A stretch of 64,000 nt of DNA from Arcticibacter pallidicorallinus (GCF_003002875.1 NZ_PVTH01000001.1:1-64000); one strand, 5' to 3'. Positions 26,549 to 37,398 are shown, numbered from the stretch's first letter. Numbers and translations: made by a program. The notes: generated by a model from the sequence alone, not told the origin.

Positions 26549-26576
26549 AAACTATGTATGATTTCTGCGTATCGTA

Positions 26577-27173
26577 TTATAAAGGAAGCTGCAAAGCAAA
26601 CTCCTGAATTTCTGATTTTATGTTTTGAAGATAATCAATATCATCAAAACCGTTTATCATATTGTCCTTTTTATAGCTGCTGATGTCAAAGCTTTCTTTA
26701 TCTCCGGTAGCAAGCAGCGTGATCGTCTGCTCAGGAAGGTTTACTTCGAGCTGCGTGTTAGGATCAGCGAAAACGGCTGCAAAGATCTTTTCTAAAAACT
26801 CAGGACTTACCTGAACTGGCAGCACGCCAATGTTCAGACAGTTGTTTCTAAAGATATCAGCGAAGAAACTCGAAACCACGCATCTGAATCCATAGTCATA
26901 CACTGCCCATGCAGCATGCTCCCTGGATGATCCTGATCCGAAGTTTTTTCCGCCAACTAAGATTTTTCCACTATAAACGGGGTTGTTTAAAACGAAGTCT
27001 GCCTTAGGCGTATTGTCCGGATTGTATCTCCAGTCCCGGAACAAATTGTCTCCGAATCCGACCCGCTCAGTGGCCTTCAAAAAACGTGCAGGTATAAGCT
27101 GATCTGTATCCACGTTCTCAATAGGAAGAGGAACTGCGGTACTGGTTAATATGTTAAATTTATCGTATGCCAT
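26577..27173 (-). CDS. leuD: 3-isopropylmalate dehydratase small subunit
   Basis: With LeuC this forms isopropylmalate isomerase, which moves the hydroxyl group between C2 and C3. Signatures are VDTDQLIPARFLK near 20-32 and NFGSGSSREHAAWA near 77-90, the swivel-domain substrate loop. The length of 198 residues is normal. It lies 40 nt after leuC. Confidence 0.96.
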   Translation of the reverse strand: MAYDKFNILTSTAVPLPIENVDTDQLIPARFLKATERVGFGDNLFRDWRYNPDNTPKADFVLNNPVYSGKILVGGKNFGSGSSREHAAWAVYDYGFRCVVSSFFADIFRNNCLNIGVLPVQVSPEFLEKIFAAVFADPNTQLEVNLPEQTITLLATGDKESFDISSYKKDNMINGFDDIDYLQNIKSEIQEFALQLPL

Positions 27174-27213
27174 TTGTTGTAAATCTGAATAATGAAGAAA
27201 CTGTTAAATTCCC

Positions 27214-28611
27214 TTACTGTATTAAAGTCCTTGGGTCGGTTACCACACCAGTAACGGCCGCCGCTGCCGCAACAAGAGGGCTCGCAAGCATTGTTCTTGC
27301 ACCAGGACCCTGACGACCTTCAAAGTTTCTGTTAGATGTACTAACAGCGTACTTGCCGGCAGGGATCTTGTCATCATTCATCGCCAGACATGCAGAGCAT
27401 CCAGGCTGACGCAGCGTAAAACCGGCTTCGTTGAAAATATCCAATAGCCCTTCCTCTTTGATCTGCGCTTCAACAATATGTGATCCGGGAACCAACCAGG
27501 CGGTTACGTTTTCCGCTTTCTTCTTGCCTTTCACTATCGATGCAAATGCACGGAAGTCTTCGATACGCCCATTGGTACAGCTACCAACAAACACGTAGTC
27601 TACTTTCTTGCCTACCATGGTCTGACCTTCAGAGAAGCCCATATACTTCAGCGACTTTTCGTAAGTTGCCACACCACCTTCTACCTGCTCAGCATCAGGA
27701 ATCGGGTTAGAGATACCCATACCCATACCCGGGTTAGTTCCGTAGGTGATCATTGGCTCGATGCTCGACCCGTCAAATGTCAGTTCCTTGTCGAATACCG
27801 CATCCTCATCAGTCTTCAGCGTCTTCCAGTATTCCATTGCTCTGTCCCAGGCTTCGCCTTTCGGACTGAATTCGCGGCCTTTCACGTAATTGATAGTGGT
27901 CTCGTCAGGAGCAATCATGCCACCACGAGCACCCATTTCAATACTCAGGTTACAAACCGTCATACGGCCTTCCATACTCATTTTTTCAAACACTTCACCT
28001 GCGTACTCCACGAAGTACCCTGTAGCTCCCGAAGTGGTCAGCTTAGAAATGATGAACAGTGCAACATCCTTAGGCGTAACACCTCTTCCGAGAGAACCCG
28101 TAACATTGATTCTCATCTTCTTTGGCTTAGGCTGCATGATACACTGTGTAGAAAGAACCATTTCAACCTCAGAAGTACCGATACCAAAGGCTATAGCACC
28201 GAACGCACCATGTGTAGACGTATGTGAGTCACCACATACAATCGTTGATCCCGGTTGGGTAATTCCGTATTCCGGACCAACTACGTGCACGATACCATTC
28301 TTCTGATGCCCCAGGCCCCAGTGGCTGATGCCATACTCATTGGAGTTCGTTTCCAGTGCCTTCAGCTGATTTGCTGAAAGTGGATCAGAAACCGGCAAGT
28401 GCTGGTTGATGGTAGGAGTATTATGATCTGCCGTAGCGAATGTACGCTCCGGATATAAAACTTTAATTCCCCGGCTTTTGAGTCCCAGGAAAGCTACCGG
28501 GCTGGTAACTTCGTGGATCAAATGGCGGTCTATAAAAAGTACATCCGGCCCGCCTTCTATCTTGCGCACTACGTGGGCATCCCACACCTTGTCAAATAAT
28601 GTCTTACTCAT
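27214..28611 (-). CDS. leuC: 3-isopropylmalate dehydratase large subunit
   Basis: This aconitase-superfamily subunit carries the 4Fe-4S cluster. Cluster cysteines are in [14 protein letters not shown] and in [24 protein letters not shown] is the conserved substrate region. The length of 465 residues is normal. It lies 74 nt after leuA. A small GGGC/GCCC hairpin is present in that gap. Confidence 0.96.
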   Translation of the reverse strand: MSKTLFDKVWDAHVVRKIEGGPDVLFIDRHLIHEVTSPVAFLGLKSRGIKVLYPERTFATADHNTPTINQHLPVSDPLSANQLKALETNSNEYGISHWGLGHQKNGIVHVVGPEYGITQPGSTIVCGDSHTSTHGAFGAIAFGIGTSEVEMVLSTQCIMQPKPKKMRINVTGSLGRGVTPKDVALFIISKLTTSGATGYFVEYAGEVFEKMSMEGRMTVCNLSIEMGARGGMIAPDETTINYVKGREFSPKGEAWDRAMEYWKTLKTDEDAVFDKELTFDGSSIEPMITYGTNPGMGMGISNPIPDAEQVEGGVATYEKSLKYMGFSEGQTMVGKKVDYVFVGSCTNGRIEDFRAFASIVKGKKKAENVTAWLVPGSHIVEAQIKEEGLLDIFNEAGFTLRQPGCSACLAMNDDKIPAGKYAVSTSNRNFEGRQGPGARTMLASPLVAAAAAVTGVVTDPRTLIQ

Positions 28612-28685
28612 CTTTTTGATATTATTATACTCTTGTTAACCCTCCGAAAAGGTTGCTATATCTTTGGGGCCAGAGCCCATAATTA

Positions 28686-30194
28686 TTATACAAATTTGTT
28701 TAGGGCATCCAGATATGCATTCGCTGATGCTCTCACGATGTCGGTACTGAAGCCATATCCCATATACGATTTGTCCTCATAAATCACCCTCATGTCTACC
28801 TTGCTCACATCGTCGCTGCCACCATGGATAGAATGAATGTTGAATTCCTTAATATCCACCGGCTTGGTGATGATGCGCTGAATCGCATTGATTGTTGCAC
28901 TCACCGGCCCGTTTCCGTTGGCCGTAGCGTGATGATCTTCCCCTTTATAATTCAGATGAATGGATGCAGAAGGATCTTTTTCGTCGCCGCATATCACTTC
29001 GAGGGAATTAATGGTAACACCATTGATAAAATTGGTGTCCGCCTCGTTCCCCATCAGCAGGAGCAAATCATCATCCTTGATCTCTTTTTTAGCGTCAGCC
29101 AGCGTCAGGAAGCGCTCATATACATGGTCTAAATCCAGACGCTCGTCAGCATAGCCTAAACGAGCCAGGTGATGCTTAAGTGCGTGACGGCCACTGCGTG
29201 CAGTCAAAATGATCTCCGACTGATCGATACCCACATCCTCAGGGTTAATAATCTCGTAGTTCTCGCGATGCTTCAGAACACCGTCCTGGTGAATACCGGA
29301 ACTGTGGGCAAAAGCATTTCTTCCTACGATGGCTTTATTTGGCTGAACCGGCATGCGCATCATGCGGCTTACCATACCGCTCAGCTCGTATATGTGTTTG
29401 GTGTTGATATTATTGTGGAAGCCAAGAGAATGGTGTGTCTTCAGGATCATCACAACTTCTTCCAGAGAAGTATTACCTGCACGTTCACCTATACCGTTAA
29501 TGGTACACTCCACCTGGCGTGCGCCGTTTTGAAGTCCGGCAATAGAGTTTGCTGTTGCCAGCCCCAGATCATTGTGGCAATGTACCGAGATAATGGCCTG
29601 GTCAATATTTTTTACGTTTTCTTTCAGATAAAGGATCTTAGCTCCGTATTGCTCGGGAAGGCAATATCCGTTTGTATCCGGGATATTAACTACTGTTGCA
29701 CCTGCCGCGATTACCGCTTCGATCATCTGAGCCAGGAACTGATTGTCAGCCCTGCCCGCATCTTCTGCGTAGAATTCAATGTCTTCAACAGATTTCTTAG
29801 CATATTTTACCGCTTCAACCGCACGCTCAATGATTGCCTCACGTGTACTGTTGAATTTGTATTTAATATGCATATCTGATGCGCCAATACCGGTATGTAT
29901 ACGCGGATGCTTGGCATACTTCAATGCCTCCACTGCACAGTCAATATCCCCCTTATTTGCACGTGTCAACGCGCAAATGATAGGTTCGCGAACGGCCTTG
30001 GAAAGTTCTACCACACTTTGAAAGTCACCAGGACTTGAAATAGGGAAGCCTGCTTCTATAACGTCAACACCCAGAGACTGTAGGGCCTCACCGATAATGA
30101 TCTTTTCAGGAGTTGTCAACTGTGAACCGGGTACCTGTTCTCCATCACGAAGCGTGGTGTCAAAAATAAATATGCGGTTAGGATCGTGTAACAT
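28686..30194 (-). CDS. leuA: 2-isopropylmalate synthase
   Basis: This enzyme condenses 2-oxoisovalerate with acetyl-CoA, the committed step of leucine synthesis. The barrel has [12 protein letters not shown] near 12-23, the metal-binding VHCHNDLG and [22 protein letters not shown] is a classic LeuA motif. The C-terminal allosteric domain follows from about residue 370. The length of 502 residues is normal. It is preceded by a hairpin after ilvC. Confidence 0.96.
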   Translation of the reverse strand: MLHDPNRIFIFDTTLRDGEQVPGSQLTTPEKIIIGEALQSLGVDVIEAGFPISSPGDFQSVVELSKAVREPIICALTRANKGDIDCAVEALKYAKHPRIHTGIGASDMHIKYKFNSTREAIIERAVEAVKYAKKSVEDIEFYAEDAGRADNQFLAQMIEAVIAAGATVVNIPDTNGYCLPEQYGAKILYLKENVKNIDQAIISVHCHNDLGLATANSIAGLQNGARQVECTINGIGERAGNTSLEEVVMILKTHHSLGFHNNINTKHIYELSGMVSRMMRMPVQPNKAIVGRNAFAHSSGIHQDGVLKHRENYEIINPEDVGIDQSEIILTARSGRHALKHHLARLGYADERLDLDHVYERFLTLADAKKEIKDDDLLLLMGNEADTNFINGVTINSLEVICGDEKDPSASIHLNYKGEDHHATANGNGPVSATINAIQRIITKPVDIKEFNIHSIHGGSDDVSKVDMRVIYEDKSYMGYGFSTDIVRASANAYLDALNKFV

Positions 30195-30259
30195 TTGTTT
30201 TGCTTTATTGCCAGTATTATGCCGGCTTTGAATGCTGTGTAAGTTGTGTGTGTATGAAG

Positions 30260-30294
30260 AGCATTAGCTGCTCCTAAAAGAAACAGCTAATGCT
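30260..30294 (-). promoter_or_regulatory. Hairpin between ilvC and leuA
   Basis: An 11-bp inverted repeat (AGCATTAGCTG / CAGCTAATGCT) with a 13-nt loop lies 15 nt after the ilvC stop. The sequence after it on the coding strand is CTTCATAC, without a strong T run. It could be a partial terminator or a processing site separating the ilv and leu halves of the operon. Confidence 0.6.
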
Positions 30295-30308
30295 TTAAGA
30301 TAATATAA

Positions 30309-31367
30309 TTATGCTTCTACCGACTGGTTCTCAGGACGCAGACTTCTAACAGTCTTGCCTGCCTGCCATAATTCACTTTCGCGAAGTTCAGCAAGTTCAG
30401 CATCAAGTTTAACACGGTAGTCAGGCTGGCTGTTCAGGTCAATAGAACGCTGAGACTCTTTTCCTGTAGCTACGCTGTTATATAGTTCTTCGAATACTGG
30501 TTTGGTAGCATCTCTGAATTTTTTCCACCAGTCAAGCGCACCACGCTGAGCGGTTGTAGAACAATTTGCATACATCCAGTCCATTCCGTTCTCTGCAACC
30601 AACGGCATAAGAGACTGAGTTAATTCTTCAACAGTTTCGTTGAATGCTTCAGAAGGGCTATGACCATTGCTTCTCAATACTTCGTACTGAGCAGCGAAGA
30701 TACCCTGGATACATCCCATCAAAGTACCACGCTCACCTGTAAGGTCACTGAATACTTCTTTTTTGAAATCTGTTTCAAACAGGTAACCGCTACCCACCGC
30801 GATACCTAAAGCTACAACACGCTCGAACGCTTTTCCTGTAGCATCCTGGAAGATAGCATAGCTCGAGTTCAAGCCACGACCTTCAAGGAACATTCTGCGA
30901 AGAGATGTACCTGAACCTTTAGGTGCAACCAGGAATACGTCTACGTCAGCAGGAGGGATGATGCCGGTCTGCTCGTTGAAAGTAATACCGAAACCATGAG
31001 AGAAGTATAAAGCCTTACCTGGAGTAAGATTTTTCTTAACAGTTGGCCAAAGCTCGATTTGAGCAGCATCACTTAACAGGTAGCAAATGATCGTACCTTT
31101 TTCAAGTGCTTCTTCAATTTCGAAAAGCGTTTCTCCCGGTACGAAACCATCGCTTACCGCTTTATCCCAAGATTTAGAATTCTTACGTTGACCAACGATA
31201 ACGTTAATACCGTTGTCTTTTTGGTTAAGTGCTTGTCCCGGACCTTGTACTCCGTAACCGATTACAGCTACAGTTTCATTTGCGAGTACTTCCTGTGCTT
31301 TAGATAATGGGAACTCTTCGCGGGTTACGACATTTTCTTCTACACCGCCGAAATTTAATTTTGCCAT
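30309..31367 (-). CDS. ilvC: Ketol-acid reductoisomerase
   Basis: This enzyme isomerises and reduces acetolactate or acetohydroxybutyrate to the dihydroxy acid. The nucleotide-binding loop is AVIGYGVQGPGQ, and the following VGQRKNSKSW contains Arg and Ser residues expected for NADPH use. Metal and substrate residues lie in SDLTGERGTL. The length of 352 residues and a C-terminus ending LRPENQ match the Bacteroidota type. It lies between ilvN and leuA. Confidence 0.96.
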   Translation of the reverse strand: MAKLNFGGVEENVVTREEFPLSKAQEVLANETVAVIGYGVQGPGQALNQKDNGINVIVGQRKNSKSWDKAVSDGFVPGETLFEIEEALEKGTIICYLLSDAAQIELWPTVKKNLTPGKALYFSHGFGITFNEQTGIIPPADVDVFLVAPKGSGTSLRRMFLEGRGLNSSYAIFQDATGKAFERVVALGIAVGSGYLFETDFKKEVFSDLTGERGTLMGCIQGIFAAQYEVLRSNGHSPSEAFNETVEELTQSLMPLVAENGMDWMYANCSTTAQRGALDWWKKFRDATKPVFEELYNSVATGKESQRSIDLNSQPDYRVKLDAELAELRESELWQAGKTVRSLRPENQSVEA

Positions 31368-31425
31368 GATTTTGTTTTTTAGCTAAAAGCTTATTATTTG
31401 AAAAGTGATTGTTAATTAACCTGTC

Positions 31426-32046
31426 TTACATACTGAAAACTTTCTCTCTGTCATTCAGAAACTCGTTTTCGGCCGGATCTTGTCCCGGTTCTATACGCTC
31501 AAACTCTCTTAGTTTGCGGTTGAAGCCATCGCTGTCTTTAATAATAGCGATACGTGCACTTCTGACGAATTCGATCAGGCCGAAAGGCTGAAGTGCTGCG
31601 ATCAGGCTGTCGGTTTCCGAACGGTGACCTGTAGTTTCAAACACTGTATAATCCTTGCGGATCAATACCGCACGTGCTCCATTTTCTCTCAGCAGTCTTT
31701 CAACCAATGCTTTTTCAGCGATAGCATCCGTAGGTACCTTATACAGGGCCATTTCCTGCCAAACCACATCTTCGTTAGTGTGGTAATATACTTTCAGTAC
31801 CTCAACCTGTTTCTCGATCTGACGGGTAACTTTTCTTACCACATCTTCCGTTTCATTAATAACAATGTTGAAACGATGGATGCTGTCAATCTCCGAAGGG
31901 GAGGTGTTCAAGCTGTCTATATTGATCTTTCTGCGTGTAAAAATAATCGCAATACGACTTAGAAGACCAATCTGGTTCTCCGTATAAACAGTAATGTTGT
32001 ATTCCTGCTTTTCGGGCGTTGTTTCTTTTTGATTCTGATTACTCAT
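31426..32046 (-). CDS. ilvN: Acetolactate synthase small (regulatory) subunit
   Basis: This 206-residue subunit has an N-terminal ACT domain starting NITVYTENQIGLLSRIAIIFTR and a C-terminal domain. It activates IlvB and gives feedback inhibition by valine or related amino acids. It follows ilvB by 18 nt and precedes ilvC. Confidence 0.94.
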   Translation of the reverse strand: MSNQNQKETTPEKQEYNITVYTENQIGLLSRIAIIFTRRKINIDSLNTSPSEIDSIHRFNIVINETEDVVRKVTRQIEKQVEVLKVYYHTNEDVVWQEMALYKVPTDAIAEKALVERLLRENGARAVLIRKDYTVFETTGHRSETDSLIAALQPFGLIEFVRSARIAIIKDSDGFNRKLREFERIEPGQDPAENEFLNDREKVFSM

Positions 32047-32064
32047 GATTCAATGCTTTACTAT

Positions 32065-33804
32065 TTATTTAAGTCTGATTTCACTTACGCTGCATCCTTG
32101 TGGTACCATCGGGAATACGTTATTTTCCTTCGTAACCATTACTTCAAGGAAGTATGAGCCCTTGGTGTCAAGCATTGCTTGTATCGCATTGCGGAGATCT
32201 TCTCTTTTTGATACTGAACTTCCCGGGATGCCGTACGCTTCTGCAACTTTTACAAAGTTCGGACTGGTGATATCCACGAAAGAATATCTGCGCTCATTGA
32301 AAAGCTCCTGCCATTGGCGAACCATTCCGAGGAACTGGTTATTTAGAACAATGATCTTTACATCCACGTCGAACTGCATGATCGTTCCAAGTTCCTGGAT
32401 CGTCATCTGTACGCCACCATCACCAATAATCGCTACTACTGTTCTGTCAAGCGCACCGTATTTCGCTCCGATAGCTGCCGGAAGTGCAAATCCCATTGTT
32501 CCCAATCCGCCGCTCGTTACGTTGCTACGCGTCTTGTTGAACTTCGCATAACGGCAGGTTACCATCTGATGCTGACCTACGTCAGTTACCATCACCGCTT
32601 CGCCATTCGTGATTTCATTCAGAATCTGGATAACCTCACCCATTGTCAGCTCGTCGCTTGTCGGGAAGATCTCGTCCTGGATAACCTGCAGCTGCTCTTC
32701 TTTTTCGTAGCTTCTGAACTTGGCAAGCCATTCTGTGTGTTGCTTGGCATCGCACAGTTCCGTCAGTAGCGGTAAAGTTTCCTTGCAGTCGCCCCAAACC
32801 GGAACGGTAGTTTGCACATTCTTGTCGATCTCAGCAGGGTCGATATCCAGATGGACCACCTTAGCCTGCTTGGCATATTTATCCAAACGTCCTGTTACGC
32901 GGTCATCGAAACGCATACCGATAGCGATAAGCACATCGCAATCGTTGGTCAGTACATTCGGTCCGTAATTTCCGTGCATACCCAGCATTCCTACATTCAG
33001 CTCATGATCACTCTCAATTGCTCCCGCACCCAGGATAGTCCATGCCGCCGGTATACCGGTTTTTTCAATGAATGCTCTGAATTCCTGTTCGGCGCTACCC
33101 AGTAAAACACCTTGTCCCCAAAGCACAAATGGTTTCTTAGCAGCGTTGATCAGTTCTGCAGCTTGTTCAATATATTCTTTTCTGACAATTGGCTTCGGTC
33201 TGTAGCTTCTTATGTGATTGCAAGCCTGGTATCCTTTGAAGTCAAACTTCTGAATTTGTGCGTTCTTGGTAATGTCAATCAGCACAGGCCCCGGTCTGCC
33301 ACTGCGGGCAATATAGAAAGCCTTAGCCAAAATTTCAGGAATCTCCGTAGCATCAGTGATCTGATAATTCCACTTGGTAACCGGAGACGTAATGTTGATC
33401 ACGTCAATTTCCTGGAATGCATCAGTTCCCAATAAGTGGGCAAATACCTGACCGGTAATACATACCAGGGGAGTACTGTCAATCTGCGCATCTGCCAGTC
33501 CGGTAACCAGGTTAGTAGCACCCGGACCGCTTGTTGCAAACACAACACCAACCTTGCCCGAAGTACGGGCATATCCCTGACCAGCATGAATTCCACCCTG
33601 CTCATGACGGACCAGGATATGATTCAACTTCTCTTTATAATCGTAAAGGGCATCATAAATAGGCATGATAGCACCTCCCGGATAACCAAAGATGGTATCT
33701 ACTCCTTCTGCAAGAAGGCCTTCAAGTAAAGCAGCTGATCCCGTCATTTCAATTCCCGAGCTAACTTCCTGCTCGGTCAATACTTCCTGTTGTGCTGTTT
33801 CCAT
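32065..33804 (-). CDS. ilvB: Acetolactate synthase large (catalytic) subunit
   Basis: This thiamine diphosphate enzyme condenses two pyruvates, or pyruvate with 2-oxobutyrate. The N-terminal domain has GYPGGAIMPIYDAL and the catalytic glutamate in RHEQGGIHAGQGYAR. The ThDP-Mg motif runs from IGDGGVQM to VLNNQ near the C-terminus. The length of 579 residues is normal. The 61-nt gap from ilvD contains an 11-base palindrome GTCCTAAGGAC and a GAAAGGA ribosome-binding-like sequence. Confidence 0.96.
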   Translation of the reverse strand: METAQQEVLTEQEVSSGIEMTGSAALLEGLLAEGVDTIFGYPGGAIMPIYDALYDYKEKLNHILVRHEQGGIHAGQGYARTSGKVGVVFATSGPGATNLVTGLADAQIDSTPLVCITGQVFAHLLGTDAFQEIDVINITSPVTKWNYQITDATEIPEILAKAFYIARSGRPGPVLIDITKNAQIQKFDFKGYQACNHIRSYRPKPIVRKEYIEQAAELINAAKKPFVLWGQGVLLGSAEQEFRAFIEKTGIPAAWTILGAGAIESDHELNVGMLGMHGNYGPNVLTNDCDVLIAIGMRFDDRVTGRLDKYAKQAKVVHLDIDPAEIDKNVQTTVPVWGDCKETLPLLTELCDAKQHTEWLAKFRSYEKEEQLQVIQDEIFPTSDELTMGEVIQILNEITNGEAVMVTDVGQHQMVTCRYAKFNKTRSNVTSGGLGTMGFALPAAIGAKYGALDRTVVAIIGDGGVQMTIQELGTIMQFDVDVKIIVLNNQFLGMVRQWQELFNERRYSFVDITSPNFVKVAEAYGIPGSSVSKREDLRNAIQAMLDTKGSYFLEVMVTKENNVFPMVPQGCSVSEIRLK

Positions 33805-33865
33805 AGTTAAATCCTTTCAGGTCCTTAGGACATTTCAGTGTTGTTAATTATCTTTTTTTGCTTGC

Positions 33866-35584
33866 TTATAGATCGGTTACGCATCCCTCAGCAGCATTGC
33901 TTACCTGTTTTGCGTATTTATATAACAAGCCTTTTTTAACGCGTAGTTCTGGCTGCGTCCAGGCTGCCTTTCTTTTGGCAATCTCCTCTTCAGATACCTT
34001 CAGCGTGATGCTGTTGGTAATAGCACTCACCTCAATGGTGTCATTATCCTGTACCAAGCCGATCAGGCCGCCTTCGAAGGCTTCCGGAGTGATATGGCCT
34101 ACTACGAATCCATGCGTACCACCGCTAAAGCGTCCATCTGTAATCAGTGCGATAGATTTCCCTAAGCCTGCGCCGATTAGTGCCGACGTTGGCTTCAACA
34201 TCTCCGGCATGCCCGGAGCACCCTTTGGACCAACGTTGCGAATTACCACCACGTCGCCATGCTGTACCCGTCCGGAGCTGATACCGGCAATCAGTTCAAA
34301 CTCCCCGTCGAATACACGAGCAGGTCCTTCAAAACGCTCACCTTCCTTACCGCTGATCTTGGCAACGCTACCACCTTCAGCAAGATTTCCGTATAGGATC
34401 TGTAAGTGACCGGTTGCTTTAACAGGGGACTCCGCAGGGAGAATAACTTTTTGAGTGTCAAAATCCAGGGAAGGAACGTCAGCCAGGTTTTCGGCAAGTG
34501 TTTTGCCGGTACAAGTAAGGCAGTCGCCGTGCAACCAGCCTTTTTCCAGTAAATATTTCATCACCGCAGGAACACCTCCGATATTGTGCAGGTCTTCCAT
34601 CATGTAACGTCCGCTTGGCTTCATGTCAGCCAACACCGGAATTCTGTTACTTACCGCCTGGAAATCATCCTGCGTAAGTTCCACATCTACACTCTTCGCC
34701 ATAGCGATAAGGTGCAGTACAGCGTTGGTAGATCCACCCAAAACCATCAACGTAACGATCGCATTTTCAAATGCTTCTTTCGTCATGATGTCCTTAGGCT
34801 TGATATCTCTTTCCAGCAAAAGCTTGATAGCCTTACCAGCATCCATACATTCCTGGTTCTTCGCCTCGCTCAACGCGGGGTTTGAAGAAGAGTAAGGCAA
34901 GCTCATTCCCAAAGCTTCAATAGCTGCAGCCATGGTGTTTGCCGTATATATACCGCCGCATGCTCCCGCAGAAGGGCAGGCATTTTTTATAATTTCTTTG
35001 AAGTCGATTTCGTCAATCTGGCCGGCGATCTTTTTGCCAAGGGCCTCGAATGCCGAAACGATGTTCAGGTCTTCACCTTTATAATGGCCCGGATGAATTG
35101 TTCCGCCATATACCATTATCGCCGGTCTGTTCAAACGACCCATGGCCATAACGGATCCAGGCATGTTTTTATCGCAGCCCGGAAGAGCGATTAGTCCATC
35201 ATAGTACTGAGCGCCACATACAGCTTCGATAGAATCTGCAATAACGTCACGGCTCACGAGCGAATAACGCATCCCTTCTGTACCGTTGCTCATCCCGTCA
35301 CTTACCCCGATGGTGTGGAAGATCAAACCTACAAGGTCTTCTTTCCATACGCCTTCTTTCACGACGGCAGCCAGACCATTCAGGTGCATATTACAAGTAT
35401 TGCCATCATAACCCATGCTCACTATACCGACCTGCGCTTTTTCCATGTCCTCGTCTGTAAGTCCGATTCCATAAAGCATCGCCTGTGCTGCAGGCTGAGT
35501 TGGATCCTGCGTAAGAGTCTTACTGTAGCGGTTTAATTCTGCAGTCTCGGTTGCGTTCTCAGTTGTATTTGATAATGTTGTCAT
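33866..35584 (-). CDS. ilvD: Dihydroxyacid dehydratase
   Basis: This iron-sulfur enzyme dehydrates dihydroxy acids to 2-oxoisovalerate and 2-oxo-3-methylvalerate. Cluster and metal motifs include [15 protein letters not shown] near 125-139 and [16 protein letters not shown] near 200-215. The C-terminal [16 protein letters not shown] is diagnostic. The length of 572 residues is normal. It is the first gene of the ilv-leu operon. Confidence 0.96.
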   Translation of the reverse strand: MTTLSNTTENATETAELNRYSKTLTQDPTQPAAQAMLYGIGLTDEDMEKAQVGIVSMGYDGNTCNMHLNGLAAVVKEGVWKEDLVGLIFHTIGVSDGMSNGTEGMRYSLVSRDVIADSIEAVCGAQYYDGLIALPGCDKNMPGSVMAMGRLNRPAIMVYGGTIHPGHYKGEDLNIVSAFEALGKKIAGQIDEIDFKEIIKNACPSAGACGGIYTANTMAAAIEALGMSLPYSSSNPALSEAKNQECMDAGKAIKLLLERDIKPKDIMTKEAFENAIVTLMVLGGSTNAVLHLIAMAKSVDVELTQDDFQAVSNRIPVLADMKPSGRYMMEDLHNIGGVPAVMKYLLEKGWLHGDCLTCTGKTLAENLADVPSLDFDTQKVILPAESPVKATGHLQILYGNLAEGGSVAKISGKEGERFEGPARVFDGEFELIAGISSGRVQHGDVVVIRNVGPKGAPGMPEMLKPTSALIGAGLGKSIALITDGRFSGGTHGFVVGHITPEAFEGGLIGLVQDNDTIEVSAITNSITLKVSEEEIAKRKAAWTQPELRVKKGLLYKYAKQVSNAAEGCVTDL

Positions 35585-35656
35585 AATTTTTTTTCAATTC
35601 AGAGCAATCGGAATCCATCTCAGGTCCCCGTACAATTTCCTGAATAATAATATTTC

Positions 35657-35687
35657 TTAAGGTATGAACAACTTGGTTGATAGTCAA
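35657..35687 (-). promoter_or_regulatory. Possible promoter of the ilv-leu operon
   Basis: On the minus strand TTGAC (35683-35687) is separated from TACCTTAA (35657-35664) by about 20 nt. The second element matches six of eight positions of TAnnTTTG. It would give a leader of about 65 nt before ilvD. No leader peptide rich in Leu, Ile or Val codons was found in that leader. Confidence 0.35.
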
Positions 35688-36366
35688 TAGGGTCGAGTTA
35701 GATTTTAAAATAAGAATAAAATAATGCAGAATGTATTTTTTAGAAATTAAATATTGCTATATACGGAATGTTGCTTACATTAATTTGGAAGCCATATACC
35801 AAAACTGTTTTCGGTATACGGTTTTCGGTCTTGGGGCCGCTTCTGAAATTGCTTGATTTCTTCCTGAAAATAGGTTTTTGGTCAAAAAAGCTGTTGAAAA
35901 AGGTAGCGGAAAAAACATATCCCAGAGAGATGTATTGGCCTTAAAAACTGAATTTTGAAAGCCTTTATTTTCCCTTAGCGATTTGTTTCTTTTCTCTTCC
36001 GGAACGGGATCGTCGGGCTTGGCCCTTGCATCTTCTGGTCTGCCCTTTGAACACGTGCTTACTGATAAGATTATCAAATATACGCCGCTTTTATAAAATC
36101 AAGATGGACTATTATATCTTACCCATAAAAGCCGGGCAACATGCCGTGATATGTCCGACTGTAGCAGCTTAAAGTCGGACGTATTACCGCATTTCAGCTG
36201 CACATATAGCTCTTCATATAAAGAAGGTCGAAGCTCAGTCTCTGCGATGCTTGACTGCTTTTGAGGTACGGAATTTTAAAAAATCCATAAAATTTTGTCG
36301 ATTTTGGCTAAAAAATCGTCGCGCCTTCTCTGCCGCGCTACCTTGCCCTCTAAAACAAACAACGTT
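35688..36366. other. Intergenic region between ilvD and the DUF6266-like gene
   Basis: No convincing gene was found. A 100-codon open frame on the minus strand (35775-36077) has no recognisable features and was rejected. The right part holds an 8-bp inverted repeat GTCCGACT / AGTCGGAC at 36153-36160 and 36173-36180. An AT-rich stretch at 36280-36320 may contain the promoter of the next gene. No exact TAnnTTTG was seen. Confidence 0.5.
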
Positions 36367-37341
36367 ATGGCAAAAGTAGACAAGAAAGGAATCGTTCGCG
36401 GCAAAGCAGGTTCCGTCATCTATCGCGGGTACCGCGAATTGAACATCATCCAGGGGAAACCCCGCAAATTCGAACAGACCAGTGCCAGCATCCGGGCCTC
36501 CACGGAGTTTGGTCTCTCCAGTACGACGGCGGCAGTGATCCGTCAGGCCTTTGAGCCGGCTTATGTGCACCGGGATGGAGAGGCGGTGAGCCGCAGTACA
36601 CAGCTGGTGTACCGGGGTCTTCGGGATAGCCTCACAGGAAGCCAAGGTCAGCGTGATTTGCATGATGCAGACCTGAACAGTATCATCGGAATGGACTTCA
36701 ATATCAAAAGCCGGCTGAGCGAAGTGCTGCAGGTCAGTCAGCGAGTGGAGCGGGATGAAGAGGGGCGCCTAAGCGTGTTCATGGGGGCTTTGAACGCCAA
36801 AACCGACCTGAGGGTGCCGCTAAGCATCAGTAAACCAGTGAGTAAGTACCGGATCCGGTTCAGTCTGATCGGCTTTAACTTTCGCAAGGAGTATTATGAA
36901 TATCTGGAAGTGAAAGATCTGGAGTTCCGTTGGCAGGGAAAGCTCGAAGCCCAAGAAATCCGCTTTGAAACCCTGCCGGAACCCGATCAGTTGCTGATGC
37001 TCAGCGTATCGCTTTTGGCTTATAGTGAAACCCGGATGGAAGAAGGCTATGTATTGCTCAACAGCAAGGAGTTCAGTCCATGTTCGATTATCGCTGCTTT
37101 CCACGCCGAAGAAGCGGGAGGATACCCTGCGCGTCCTGTGAATATGGAACTTAATGAGGCGCAGCAACTAAGGGGAGCATCTATATACAACATGTGTTAT
37201 GAAGGTAACAGGCTGCTAAGGGATCAGGAACGAAGGAAAGAGAAAATAACAACGAAGACATCCGCGGAGAAACGTTCGAAAGAAAATGAAAGAGTAACGC
37301 ATCTCCAGCCAGGGAAGCGGGTGTCGTTTTCTTTCAGGTAA
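36367..37341 (+). CDS. DUF6266-like protein of unknown function
   Basis: This 324-residue protein has no signal peptide or membrane segment. The N-terminus (KGIVRGKAGSVIYRGYREL) and a later conserved block (FNFRKEYYEYLEVKDLEF) resemble the DUF6266 family, which I recall as common and multi-copy in Sphingobacteriaceae. The C-terminal 50 residues are very basic and probably disordered. The family function is unknown. The gene is on the strand opposite to both flanking operons, and its codons look richer in G and C than its neighbours. That fits an accessory or mobile origin. The ATG at 36367 is chosen; the upstream extension overlaps the AT-rich leader. Confidence 0.72.
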   Translation: MAKVDKKGIVRGKAGSVIYRGYRELNIIQGKPRKFEQTSASIRASTEFGLSSTTAAVIRQAFEPAYVHRDGEAVSRSTQLVYRGLRDSLTGSQGQRDLHDADLNSIIGMDFNIKSRLSEVLQVSQRVERDEEGRLSVFMGALNAKTDLRVPLSISKPVSKYRIRFSLIGFNFRKEYYEYLEVKDLEFRWQGKLEAQEIRFETLPEPDQLLMLSVSLLAYSETRMEEGYVLLNSKEFSPCSIIAAFHAEEAGGYPARPVNMELNEAQQLRGASIYNMCYEGNRLLRDQERRKEKITTKTSAEKRSKENERVTHLQPGKRVSFSFR

Positions 37342-37398
37342 TGAATACTCCGTGATGAAAGGAGACTGTGAAGCTTTTATGTACGTTTGTAAAGGGCC

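Noticed and set aside
29169-29879. 236-codon plus-strand open frame opposite leuA
   Set aside because: It lies entirely antisense to a well-conserved gene, and its Cys- and Phe-rich translation is typical of a shadow frame.
35775-36077. 100-codon open frame on the minus strand upstream of ilvD
   Set aside because: It has no recognisable domain, signal or promoter, and its composition looks like chance translation of intergenic DNA.
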